Both the position numbers and the translations under genes were made by a program. Source: Durusdinium trenchii (Eukaryota > Sar > Dinophyceae > Suessiales > Symbiodiniaceae). Taken from it: a stretch of DNA of 64,000 bases. Within the stretch, counting starts at the first letter, position 1, and each line of letters opens with the position of its first letter. The notes below the pieces were generated by a model. The model worked only from the letters and a program-made list of their open reading frames with translations, searched no databases and was not told where the DNA came from. Where the stretch lies: NCBI GenBank assembly GCA_963970005.1, contig CAXAMN010021562.1, positions 289,423 to 353,422 of the forward strand, written 5' to 3'. Positions 9,557-18,839 of the stretch are shown here, in pieces.

Positions 9557-10899
9557 TCATAGATTAATTGTTCGAAAGTGAGTGAAGTCAAGCGTAAACT
9601 TTTCATCAGGATAATTATAGCATTCAACGACAATGCGGTCCTGTCCCAACTTGCCCCATTCTGGGGAATACAGCGGGTTCCCTTCCGTTGACATGGCCGT
9701 CTTGATGTAGGAAATGAGCTCCTCCACACAATCAACACCAAAAAACTATTATTGAATATTTAAACTTGTTTGTTTGATAATAATACTACGGCTTTCATCA
9801 TGCCAGCCCAGCATGACCCAGCAGTGGCTGCAGGGTTGTGCCGGGCATGGCCAGAGAATGCCATCAGGTTTAATCGTTTAGTTTGTTGATTATTTTATGC
9901 TATCCTGCAACTGAGCCGAGTCTCCTGATTCAAGGCCACTGAATGCCGCTCACTCAAGCATACTCCATAGTAAGACAACCTCTTCTCAATGGCACTTTTG
10001 GCCAACTCTCCCTGCCCCGGCGTCAAATCTAGGACAGCCGATATGCTCCATGACGACAAAATTGTGTCAAACAAATTCTTGGGCAAAAAGTGGTAGAAGC
10101 AAGGCTCCACATCAGTGTCTTTCCGAGCCAATTCCTCCTGCTCCGCCGCCTCCGGTTCCTCGTTGTTGTCATCATCAGGTTCACCACCGCCGGAGGTGCC
10201 AAAGATCTTGTTCTTGAAGATTTCCTGAAATAGGTCTCAAATAAAGTATGACATAAAAGTATAGAAGTTTTTTTAAGTATGACAAAACAAATTTAATCCA
10301 AGCCACCTTCTTGTCCTCAACGGTTGTGTGCCAGGTTTGAGCAGAAGATGCCAGCCCAACAAAAGCAAGGACGTTGCCTCTGTTCGACCCAGTGAACTTG
10401 TCGTGCTTCCTTTCTGGGACCATCCGGTCCAGACATTCTCGGGTGATAAAAGACAACCTCTGGATTTGGTTCACTGATCCTCTGTTCCGTTTCTTTTTGG
10501 ACTTGATCGAATCCTGGCTGATCACCACGTTGAGATCAAAAATTTCCAGGTAACCATTCACACCTCGAGATCCCCGGGTCTTGGCAGATCGGAACGGTGC
10601 CAAGCAAAGATCATTGCCTCGCCCACCATCATTGACAATGACAATGTCCCCCTCAATGGGGCAGTCAACCTGTGTGTCCCTTCCCGATTGGAGTTGACCC
10701 ACGTGCCTTCAAGGCATTTCCAATCAAGGTGTGCAGCAGGTTGTCTTCAATGGGTGGTAGTCGGGTTGATGGTCTTTTCAAGCTTTCCCCAATCAGCTGG
10801 GGGGGTCGGATGAACACTGGCAGAGATTGGTTTTGCTTTAGCTTTGGCCTTTGACTGGGGAGTCTGAGCCTTCTTAGCTGCAGCATTGTTTGCCTTCAT
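9557..10899 (-). CDS. Class-I SAM-methyltransferase-like protein, four exons (D)
   Basis: Exons 10763-10899, 10307-10706, 9925-10224 and 9557-9745 join in phase to 341 residues. The introns are GA-AG (10707-10762, only 56 bp), GT-AG (10225-10306) and GA-AG (9746-9924). The start is the ATG at 10899 (MKANNAAAKKAQ), followed by a Lys/Ala-rich region and DWGKLEKTINP. Next comes a beta-rich segment (CPIEGDIVIVNDGGRG, then LEIFDLNVVIS). The third exon has an acidic linker, then LFDTILSSWSISAVLDLTPGQGELA cut by me here as SAVLDLTPGQGELA, which resembles SAM-binding motif I. It continues YYGVCLSERHSVALNQ and joins FFGVDCVEELISYIKTAM. Similar DLTPG-type domains are common in dinoflagellate proteins as I recall. 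No DPPY or other target-base motif is evident, so the substrate is unknown. Confidence 0.68.
9799..9852 (+). repeat. ~51-bp stem-loop repeat, copy 2, inside an intron of D
   Basis: CCCAGCATGACCCAGCAGTGG is followed by TTGTGCCGGGCATGGCC. It is clearly related to 7351-7401, though the left arm is less perfect. It lies wholly inside the predicted GA-AG intron 9746-9924. That position supports spread through introns. Confidence 0.7.
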
Positions 10900-11068
10900 T
10901 CTTCAGCTCATGAGTCCGTTCAGCAATCAGGTCATTCTTGGCATCTTCCTCAGATATTCCTTCAGCAAGCTTCTGGCTTTTGATTTCATCACCTTCTTGT
11001 CTCAAGCCTCCACTTGCTCGCCATTGCTCCCAATCAATGGCTCCCACAAATCTTATTTGAGCCACTAA
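10874..11068 (-). CDS. Coding-like exon in another frame just upstream of D
   Basis: This frame reads VGAIDWEQWRASGGLRQEG and later AEGISEEDAKNDLIAERT, which has the look of real protein, and ends at a stop at 10874. It overlaps the first 26 bases of gene D in a different frame. A phase-0 acceptor (GATCAG) at about 11069 could connect it to gene C by a GA-type donor after MKNSLQ near 11635. It would then be the true C-terminus of the kinase, with the hairpin and minisatellite inside the intron. This is inference and other joins are possible. Confidence 0.35.
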   Translation of the reverse strand, partial: LVAQIRFVGAIDWEQWRASGGLRQEGDEIKSQKLAEGISEEDAKNDLIAERTHELKNEGKQCCS

Positions 11069-11248
11069 ACTGACCTGATCAATAAAAGCAACTTGCAACT
11101 TATCAATAATTCAATGCACGACAAAAACATACACAGAACATATTTTCAACTGGCTGTCAGTCCTTGTCGAGACTGAACCAGTCCTGAGAGTTTTTTTTGA
11201 AAAAGATTGCTGATGTATATGCTCTGGTTGCGCCCGGAAAATGTAAAA

Positions 11249-11299
11249 AATGTCAAGTGGTGACGAGAAGAGGGGGTCCTCTCGTCACCACTTGACATT
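11249..11299. other. Perfect 19-bp inverted repeat (hairpin), 13-nt loop
   Basis: AATGTCAAGTGGTGACGAG at 11249-11267 is the exact reverse complement of 11281-11299. The loop is AAGAGGGGGTCCT. The structure lies between the kinase and gene D, next to a 34-bp minisatellite. It could act in transcript processing or as a cruciform. The function is unknown. Confidence 0.9.
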
Positions 11300-11351
11300 G
11301 CCGCTGATTCAGCCCGGGCTGGCTTGACGAAAGGTGGTTTTTTGGGGCAGC

Positions 11352-11472
11352 CGCGTATAGCGGTTGCGGTGGTTGCGGCGGGACTGGCGTATAGCGGTTG
11401 CAGTGGTTGCGGTGGGACTGTCGTATAGCGGTTGCGGCGGTTGCGGTGGGACTGTCGTATAACGGTTGCGGC
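11352..11472. repeat. 34-bp minisatellite, about 3.5 units
   Basis: Units of GCGTATAGCGGTTGCGGTGG followed by TTGCGGYGGGACTG repeat in tandem with few changes. It gives Pro/Thr/Arg-rich frames on the minus strand, which I do not accept as protein. It is G-rich on the plus strand. Confidence 0.85.
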
Positions 11473-11493
11473 CATTTAATTTCTCAATCATTT

Positions 11494-13209
11494 TTAAGCT
11501 TTGAAATGATTAGTAAAGTAGTTAGGCGACCGGCGATGACCACAAATTAAAACTTCAAATGAGAATGAGAGTTGACATGAAATTGACAGCTGGTTCCAAA
11601 TAAATTTGGTCATGTCATTCATCCAATTTTCCTGCAAGGAATTCTTCATCGTAGTCTCGCAGTGGCGTCTTGGCTCATCGGTGTCATCACGTTGTCGATC
11701 ACCTCCATCATCAGCATCGTCACCGTCGTCGTCGTGGAGATCCAAATTGTCTTCTTTAACGTCAACTGGCCCGGGCACCCTCCGCCTTTTCTTGGCCTCC
11801 CTCCGCCGTTTCTTCCTTTGCAGGTTGGCTTGCCTTTTGATGTCACTATTCACAAGCCCCCTCTTCTTAGCCATCCGCTCAATTTGGGAGCCAGTAGTCG
11901 GGGTGTAATTCTCCATGTCAAACTTCAGGAGATCGCCTGAGACAGAGTCAGAATTTGCAAAGGGGTCTGAAATTATATATTGTAAAAATATTTAATACGC
12001 TGTCAGTCAGTACACAGACATTTCAATTTGATTATATTTGATTAGAATTGTTTTTCTTTTTTTGTCACTGATTACCATCATTTCCCATGATCTTGATTGT
12101 GTTTGAACAATTTCATCGTCATGATCACATAAGAATCCAAGTTACCAACAATGCTCAACGACTGCTTGGCTGTTGGTGTGGACATCAATTGTCTCCAGAC
12201 ATTACTCAGAGTTCCACCATATGAATTCCACCCTTTTGCTGTGCAGTGTGGGAGTTCCTGCCCAGGTAATGGCGGGTTGTCAAAAGCCATCTTTCCTTCT
12301 AGCATCTCAAACCTAGGCAGCAAACAAAATTGCACCTTGAAAAAAAACAATGTCTCAACCAACATCAACGCAAAGCAAGACCTTTGATAGAAAATTATCA
12401 TCCAAGGTTCAGCATGCAACCAGCTCCCCAAATATCATTTCGTTCTGAACAGCGGACTTCTTCATGCCAAACATCACCCGGCAAGTACTCCGGAGTTCCA
12501 CATGGGCCTAATAAAGCTGCAGCTTGGGCCTTGGAGCAGCACAAGCCAAAGTCACCTAGTTTGGCAACGCCAGCGGTGAGGAAAACGTTGGCCGGCTTTA
12601 TGTCAAGGTGGACCATGTCGTGGCTGTCATGCAGGTATCGTAAGCCAGAAACCAAGTTCGCAAGAATTCTTCCTGCAAATGCTGGTTCCACTCCACGAGC
12701 TGCGTGAATCGCCCCATGCAAGTCCCCTTCCAGTAGCTCCATCTCCGCTGTGTACCTGTGAAGCAAAGTTTGACTAGTCTTTCAATGAAGCTGAATGTTG
12801 TTATGCGCAAGTATTTAATTGCAAGTAGGTTGTCAAACTGATTCAACCCCTTGCCTGAACCTGGACCAGGGAGGGTTTGAAACATGCCAGAGTCATAAAT
12901 GGGTACTAGATTGGGGTGCCGTAGCTTGTACATGGTATCTCGCTCCTGCAGGGCTTGGAACTGTTTGAAAGAAAACATAGGACAATAATTAACTTTTGAT
13001 AATCTGTCGATAATCTGTGAACTTTTAGGTCACGAATCTTTGAAACTAAACACAACATCAATGATTGAGCCAGCTGTCCTCTTTAAGGGCGCCACACAGA
13101 AAGCTGCCCCCATACCTCCTCTCGCTAAGAGCTTGCAGCTGTCATACTTCTTGAACTTCATTACCCGGTTCCCCCCCTCCAGCTGGGAAAAGTCATCATC
13201 GTCATACAT
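11494..13209 (-). CDS. Serine/threonine protein kinase with basic nuclear-type tail, five exons (C)
   Basis: Exons 13039-13209, 12861-12960, 12411-12747, 12146-12312 and 11494-11966 join in phase to 415 residues. The introns are GA-AG (12961-13038), GT-AG (12748-12860), GA-AG (12313-12410) and GT-AG (11967-12145). The kinase features come in order. The Gly-rich loop is LLARGGMGAAF. A putative beta-3 lysine lies in DVVFSFK, right at the first splice, and helix C contains Glu in QALQERDTMYKLRHPNL. The catalytic loop is HLDIKPANVFL, the metal-binding motif is DFGL, and the activation segment ends GTPEYLPGDVW. The join GCML/FEMLEGKMAFDN restores a normal subdomain IX-X and strongly supports that GA-AG intron. 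A C-terminal tail has a dense Lys/Arg stretch (RKKRRREAKKRRRV), probably a nuclear localisation signal, then a run of Asp. The last 50 residues may belong to an intron. The start is the first ATG of exon 1. The substrate is unknown. Confidence 0.8.
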
Positions 13210-13950
13210 GGCGCTGGCTGTCCGGTTTGATGGTCAAAGCTGATGATGTCAGTAAACTAATGCATCAGTGGTTGCATTGTCACCCATTGAATTCTGTTCC
13301 TTAGTATCGTTTTTGGTGAGTGTCATAGATGGTTAGTTGTCACTGTGTTTGTCATTGTCTTGGCTGCTGTGTCTCAATGTTACTTGTTGTTATTCAAACT
13401 TTACACCGCCTTAATAAGCCACAATGTCAAAACATGAAGTGCTTGCACCGCTGAAACACCAATGAAACAGCAATGACAAAGGAAAAACCTTGACTTAAAT
13501 AACAATAGGGTCAAGAACCCAATCCCCGACAAAGCCCGGCAGCGTTGCTGGGCCTGCTGGGCACAGGGATCAAAGACCCTCAATGAACTCAGCCCTCAAT
13601 GGACAAAACGTATTTTGTTTGCGAGACGACCAGCTTCTTTTTTTGGACGGGCGCAATCGCAATCACTACCATAAAACCCAGGTCGCAGGTCACCTGAAGG
13701 CAGCTGGTTTTGATTTTTTGGGGGGCTGGGGGAGGTTCATTCAATGATATAACGCAGACAATCAAGCAAAAGAAAAACAGTGCCAAAAAAATACATGCCT
13801 CCTTAATTAGACAAGTTGGCCAACAACTTCAGTCAATGTGACTTCAACTCAACAGCATTCAACTCAGCTCAAAAATTTTTGAACCCTCGCAGCGCAACGC
13901 TGTGTGCCCCATCACTCCCCCATTGGCAGCTGTCTAGCTGAACAAGAGAT
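13210..13950. other. Spacer between genes B and C
   Basis: About 740 bp with no supported exon. It holds a short self-complementary GC-rich patch near 13528-13550 (CCCGGCAGCG...TGCTGGG) and a run of Pro-type codons near 13710. It could contain the 5' leader of the kinase gene or the 3' end of gene B. No promoter motif recognised. Confidence 0.5.
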
Positions 13951-14740
13951 TCAAGTCGTAGTCTTAGTGGCGCTGTCAATCCACAGTGACATAACCTTTT
14001 TCAATGATGAGATCAACAAATTGGACTTCTGGCGTTTCCCAACACCACCAAGACTGAGACTAAGACCTACGCAAACTTTGTCACATGTCCAGACTTCTTT
14101 TTGTCTAGCTTTGAAACATGGTCTATGAAGGATGATTTCGTGAACCAGTTGTCAGGCTGGCCATCGCCGCACTCACGGCTGACAGCAAGAACGCTTGCAG
14201 CCACAGCAGCCATCGACAACTCCCACCCGGTGCCACGCATCGATTTCACACCTGTTAACAGAAAAACTACAAAAATTTGACAATGCTCTGATTATTAGAG
14301 ATTAAAACATACAAAAAATGTTTGCAAAATACTGCAAATACACAAAAAACATTAATTTGGCAACAGCAAGGCTCGATTGATCAAATTGAAAATGGCCCTG
14401 TGACTGTCTTTGAAGCCCCTCGTAATGTGTAGCTTCATTTTGTTCTTCCGGGCTGGCTTAAAATACAAGAGCAAACCACCTTTGCCTTGGATTGCAGAGC
14501 TGTCCACAACAACCTTCCCCATAAGTGACCCAATCCACCGGACACGTTCAGGGGGTTCAGCTGCATCTTGCACCACAAAGCCATCGGCCATCCACCTGTC
14601 TGTCGTCACTGACAAGTTGTGCTCCGCCAATCTTCGGAGCAGCTCAGGGGTCTGCGACTCTACCCAAAAGGACATGCCAGACCAAGCCTCCCAGTCCAGT
14701 GTCAATTGGTCTTCTGTGATGCCCGCTCTCTCCTTTTGCG
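13951..14740 (-). CDS. Unknown protein, three exons (B)
   Basis: Exons from about 14740 to 14375, 14085-14251 and 13951-14028 join in frame via a 123-bp GA-AG intron (14252-14374) and a 56-bp GT-AG intron (14029-14084). The first exon reads LDWEAWSGMSFWVESQTPE, then DRWMADGFVVQDAAEPPERV, and ends FNLIN. The join gives FNLIN/RVKSMRGTGWELS. The short last exon ends SATKTTT and TGA. The 5' end is uncertain: the frame is closed by a stop just upstream, so a further exon or an acceptor near 14740 is needed. About 200 residues are covered. I recognise no family. The several Asp, Glu and Trp residues and its place in the element make it another candidate for an unrecognised nuclease or transposase, but this is speculation. 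Confidence 0.55.
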
Positions 14741-14778
14741 ATCTGCTATCAGCTTTTTGTCATTCAATGTGTCCACAT

Positions 14779-14903
14779 AATTGCAACAACGTACATAACA
14801 GAAACTCACATGACACAGAAATGATTCGCACATCATCTGCTCCCAATTTTCACTTAAACTCTTTGAGTTAGTGTATCTCTTTCTTGGAAGCCAATTCGCT
14901 TCA
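14779..14903 (+). repeat. 125-bp direct repeat, copy 2
   Basis: Partner of 4789-4913, with three mismatches and the same orientation, 9,990 bp apart. It lies directly upstream (in gene direction) of the first recognised exon of gene B, probably in its first intron or leader. On the minus strand it begins TGAAGCGAATTGGCTTC, a short hairpin. Confidence 0.9.
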
Positions 14904-15115
14904 CTGGTCAGCCCGTGCGCGGAATCCCACATCGTGAGCCTAAATGTTCCTGTTCCTGACTCTTTTAGGAATCTACGGGCCCCGAAATCTATTATGTTCT
15001 GTTGTTCCTTAGAGCAAGGCGCTCGATTCCCAGTTCCCAGCTCTGCACCAACATTTCAGCAAACAATAGGAACGAAACAGTAAAAACCTCGTTTGTAGCA
15101 GGCTTCAAAAACACC

Positions 15116-15665
15116 CTACAGGGCAAAGGCTCCAGCCTTAATTTTGGCACGCACCTGGTCTTCGAGCAACTTTGGCGGCGACTAAAGGCAGCTGATATTC
15201 CAAGTATCAGCTCAAGTATTGGCCACGCAACCGCACCCACTCTGGTAAATCTTGGACTCCAAGAGTTTGAAACTCCCACAAGAGGCTCTGGGCACCACTA
15301 CTCACCCAATCTCGCACATTTTCGTGCCAACTGAGACGGGCTTCCGACCGTGCCAAGGCTTCCTTGAGCTGCTCGCATTCCCCCTGCAACAGCTTGAGTT
15401 TTTCCTCTGCCATGTCCTTTGCCTGCTGCAAGCGACTGATCTCGGCCTCTGCATCTGCAACACCCCCTTTGCAGATTTGGATCACAGGTCTCGTGTGAAG
15501 CGAATCCATGGTTTTGTCCCATAGCTTCTTGGAAACTCTGATTCTCGATCCGGCTCGCTTCCTTTCATATGATCGTTGCTTCTCACGGCGGCGAGCACTG
15601 ATTTTCTTGGCAGCCTTTTCCTTTGCATTGCTCCGCCGATTCACGGTCGATTTCTTGGCAGCCAT
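15116..15665 (-). CDS. Small basic coiled-coil protein, bZIP-like, two exons (A)
   Basis: The start is the ATG at 15665 (MAAKKSTVNRR). The N-terminal half is strongly basic (AKKISARRREKQRSYERKR). A heptad-type segment follows (AEISRLQQAKDMAEEKLKLL, then LKEALARSEARL), so a basic region followed by a coiled coil suggests nucleic-acid binding and dimerisation. A consensus donor GTGAGT follows ENVRDW at 15305. Splicing out 15182-15305 (GT-AG, 124 bp) gives a last exon 15116-15181 (SPPKLLEDQVRAKIKAG) and a 141-residue protein. Without splicing the frame would run to 15207 with 152 residues. I prefer the spliced form because of the donor match. It does not have the invariant Asn and Arg spacing of true bZIP factors, so the family is not certain. 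Confidence 0.62.
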
Positions 15666-17603
15666 GACACAATGAGAGCGATGCGCTGTGTAGCAAGACC
15701 TGCTTGTTATGTAACTAATTAAGCCGAATTCCTCATTGAAGACGGATGATTGCAAAGAATTATGCATTGAACAAAGTTAGCATCTACCCCCGCTGCGAAA
15801 TTGCAACTTACCGTCAGCTACGGGTGTGCCAATCCATTCCAACCTGAGCCCGAGACATGGCTTCAGCACATGTTGCTTTAGACTTTAGATGTTTCTAGAT
15901 TGAAAGCAAACATTCCGCAAAACACATCACCCCACAATTCTGTGCATCTGAACGAGTAGTCCGCTCAAAGCTGGTCGACCTAACGCTTTAAAAGGATCAC
16001 CGCCGTACGTGTTCCCAAGTGATGCACCCTTAACCGCTGGCCTGCGCCGCGTTCAAAGGACTCCCTCGTCTGAGCGGCCCTGCCAGAGCCAACCAGAACA
16101 TAATATATGGGAGCGCGTCCAAGTATGAAAGCGCATTTAAATTGCACACATACGAGAGCAGATATGTGATAGAGTATGCGACAGTGTGCGTGTGGGCCAT
16201 GGGAGCACACAAGGGAGACACACTGGAGATATATGTACGTACGAAGGAGTGCCACCATCAAAGCTTGGTAGCCAAGATCCTAAGTGGAAAGGGGTCTAAC
16301 CTAACTTTGAGCGGTCTACGCCGGTCGGACACACGCATGACTGCAGACCTGTATCATCCTGAAACAGCCTGATGAGTTCAACAAAAGCAGGTACAGGATC
16401 ATGCGTCCATGAACCCTTCCACCGAACTTCCGTAGCTTCGTTGGGCAACGTATGAAGAATGGTCGTTGCATGTGTTTAGGGCACTCGGAATTGGACCATC
16501 GCTTTCATTTCGTGACTTGGCAAGCGCTGGGCCCGGCACCTTGTCGAACGTCGCCTATAGAGTGGCATTACCCCATGTCTGATCCAATGCTTTGCTGCGA
16601 TGCGCTGCCTTTTGGAACACAAAGGAATCACAGCGCCTCGTCTGAGAAGCCTTCCTTCAGTCCATTGTGACTTGAGAAGCGCCGGGCCCGGCGCCTTTCC
16701 AGCTTTTGGCAACACATTCTGTGACTTGAGAAGTCCCGTTCCCGGTCTCCTGCGTATATGTATGCTCTCATGTGTGTGTGTGTGTGACCCTTGGATTCAG
16801 AGGTGTTGCCTTGAGCAGTTTTTTGATCGACTTTTGAAGTGCAGTAGGTGTCTGAACACAGCAGAGGTGCCGGGCCCGGCGCTTGCCAAGTCAGGAGATG
16901 AACAATGCGATTCTTAAAAAAGCCATTGATGGTTCCAAGTGGTCCACAGACTGTGCGTCCCTGCGGTGCAAAAGGTGCCGGGCCCGGCGCTTCCCAAGGT
17001 CATGGAACAACGACAAGCAGTTCTTAGAGGAGGAATTGTGACTCCACAGGTCTGAAGGAGGCATGTGGAAAATTGTTTTCTTCCACAGGTCTGTTTTCTA
17101 CTGCTCTTCTACGGCGACATTTCCTGGGGGTCGGCGATCAAAAAACAAAGCTAAATGAGTTTGACTTCGCAATTTCATTCTCAGAACCCGGCGCAAACTT
17201 ATTCAATTGGTCGGCTTGACGATATAGATTATAAACTTCAATAACAAGGTTGACGCCAAACATCCAATGAAACAGCATCAATGAACATCAAAGACAGACA
17301 TCACACTATCATAAGACGCGGAAGGTTGTTCCACTTAGGTCTAGATCGGTTCGCGCTCCTTCACAGCTTACTGGTCGTCATTGGCGTTGGGCGCTGGCTC
17401 GGCTGCGCTTGCCTCAAGCAGCTTCAAAGCCGCGAAGGCGCCCACGCCATGCACCTGGAGAGAGCAAGAATTAATGATACCGTTTTTCCCACCCAGGCAT
17501 CCTGGCCCTGGATTCATCGCTAGCATTCTTCAGACCCTTGGATTCTTCAGTAGTTTTCTTTCTCCATTAAATAATAAACACATAGTCTATTCTGATATCG
17601 ATC
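15666..17603. other. Element interior without recognised gene
   Basis: Nearly 2 kb with only short open frames. It contains a cluster of GC-rich palindromes (16524-16990), a (TG)n stretch near 16770-16790, and no exon that I can support. It could hold regulatory sequence for the minus-strand array, most of which lies downstream of it. Confidence 0.55.
16524..16990. repeat. Cluster of GCCGGGCCCGGC palindromes in ~30-bp units
   Basis: Four good copies (16524-16540, 16679-16694, 16869-16882, 16977-16990) and one degenerate copy (about 16732-16748) carry the core GCCGGGCCCGGCGC or a close variant. Each core is flanked on one side by TGACTTGGCAAG or a variant. The first three are in one orientation and the last two are inverted. 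The core is perfectly self-complementary in 16679-16694. Confidence 0.85.
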
Positions 17604-17990
17604 TCAGCGGATCTTAGCGCATTTGCACGGCTCCAGGCAACTGTCCAGACAAGGTGAACAATGCTTTCCATGGAGCCTCCGCAGGTCTGTATCGATTTCA
17701 GCGGCCATCGTAAACAGCAAACGCTTCGCCTCATCCACCCGCTCAATGATCCGCTCGTCATCCTCAGGTGAAGTTCAAGTCGATAGAGCCAAAACTCAAT
17801 CACTAGATTCACTAGATGTTCGCACAGAACAAACACTTCAAAGTATATTCCAAGTCTCCCATTTGCTTTCCTTGAGCTTCCAGGCAGCATCTTATCATGT
17901 GCATTGGCATCAGCGTCCTCTGTACTCTCAACTTCCGCTTCCCGAGTCTCTCTGTGATCGGCAGCTCGCCGATAATCATGCTGAGGCTGG
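17604..17990 (-). CDS. Small acidic protein with Cys-rich end, two exons recognised (F)
   Basis: Exon 17604-17762 follows a 74-bp GT-AG intron (17763-17836). The exon before it ends at 17837. The join reads GRLGIYFE/DDERIIERVDEAKRLLF in one frame. The first part is acidic (REAEVESTEDADANAHD). The second is an amphipathic helix followed by a Cys-rich end (CSPCLDSCLEPCKC) and TGA. A zinc-binding or disulfide role is possible. The 5' end is not found. Frames farther upstream (to about 18245) cross a GC-rich minisatellite, and one reads KEITNNQEARYF, so more exons may exist. Confidence 0.45.
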
Positions 17991-18115
17991 TCCTTGTTCC
18001 AAGTTATTTGGGAATAACAGACTTCCAAAACACAAATACCAAAAGAGCCCAAAATAGCGAGCCTCCTGGTTGTTGGTGATCTCCTTCAAGGCGTGCGCTT
18101 TCGGCGTCGGAGCGT

Positions 18116-18182
18116 GGGCCCACGTTGCCGGCGCACGTTGCCGGCCCACGCTGCCGGCCCATGTCGCCGGCGCCGGCGCGCT
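18116..18182. repeat. GC-rich minisatellite, ~15-bp units
   Basis: Tandem units of CACGTTGCCGGC and CCATGTCGCCGG type, about four copies. They lie upstream of gene F on its coding strand. Translated frames over it are Ala/Pro/Arg-rich and unreliable. Confidence 0.8.
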
Positions 18183-18839
18183 GAGGTCCTTGGGAGACTT
18201 CGGACAAAGCCACTTAATAATGAATTGGCCAGGGCGATCGACCACGCAAACATTACAATAATAGAACTAAGCAAAAATAACTTGTCATTCGCCAAGGTGC
18301 CTGGTTGGTTCGTGCCATGGCCATCTTAGGACCTAAAAGCTTGAGCCCCACTGCCACTGAAGCCAAACATGCAAACATGCCGCCAACACGCCGCATGATT
18401 TCAAACATGCGACTCACTTCCTGAAGCCCTGCGACTCACCGGTTGGCCTTGAGGTGACGCGTTGGCATCAACCCGTCGGGCCGGCGGGCCGGGTAAACCA
18501 AGTGTGCAGTGAACTTGATTGTTTGTTTGTGGCTTATTTGTCTTGAACGTCGGGCAGAAGAATGAGGCGTACACAATAGTAGACTGATGATTAATCTAAG
18601 TTGCCGTAGAATTTACACACGTGTATACAAGTTGGCTGCGGCTGCGGTTATACGTCGAACGGCCGGCGGGTAGACAGACATGAAAGTTGGTGGCGGCTGG
18701 TGATATATGTCAATTTGATTGCAAATGGGTCTTTTAATTGGCGCATTGCTCACGTCCCACAGTCCGCAACGCTCAGGGGCCAGAAGTGGGCTGCGCTTCA
18801 AGAATTCCATCTCGATGAACCTGATGCCACGTCCAATCA

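Noticed and set aside
11146-11475. 109-codon Arg/Pro/Thr-rich minus-strand frame
   Set aside because: It runs through the 34-bp minisatellite and the perfect hairpin.
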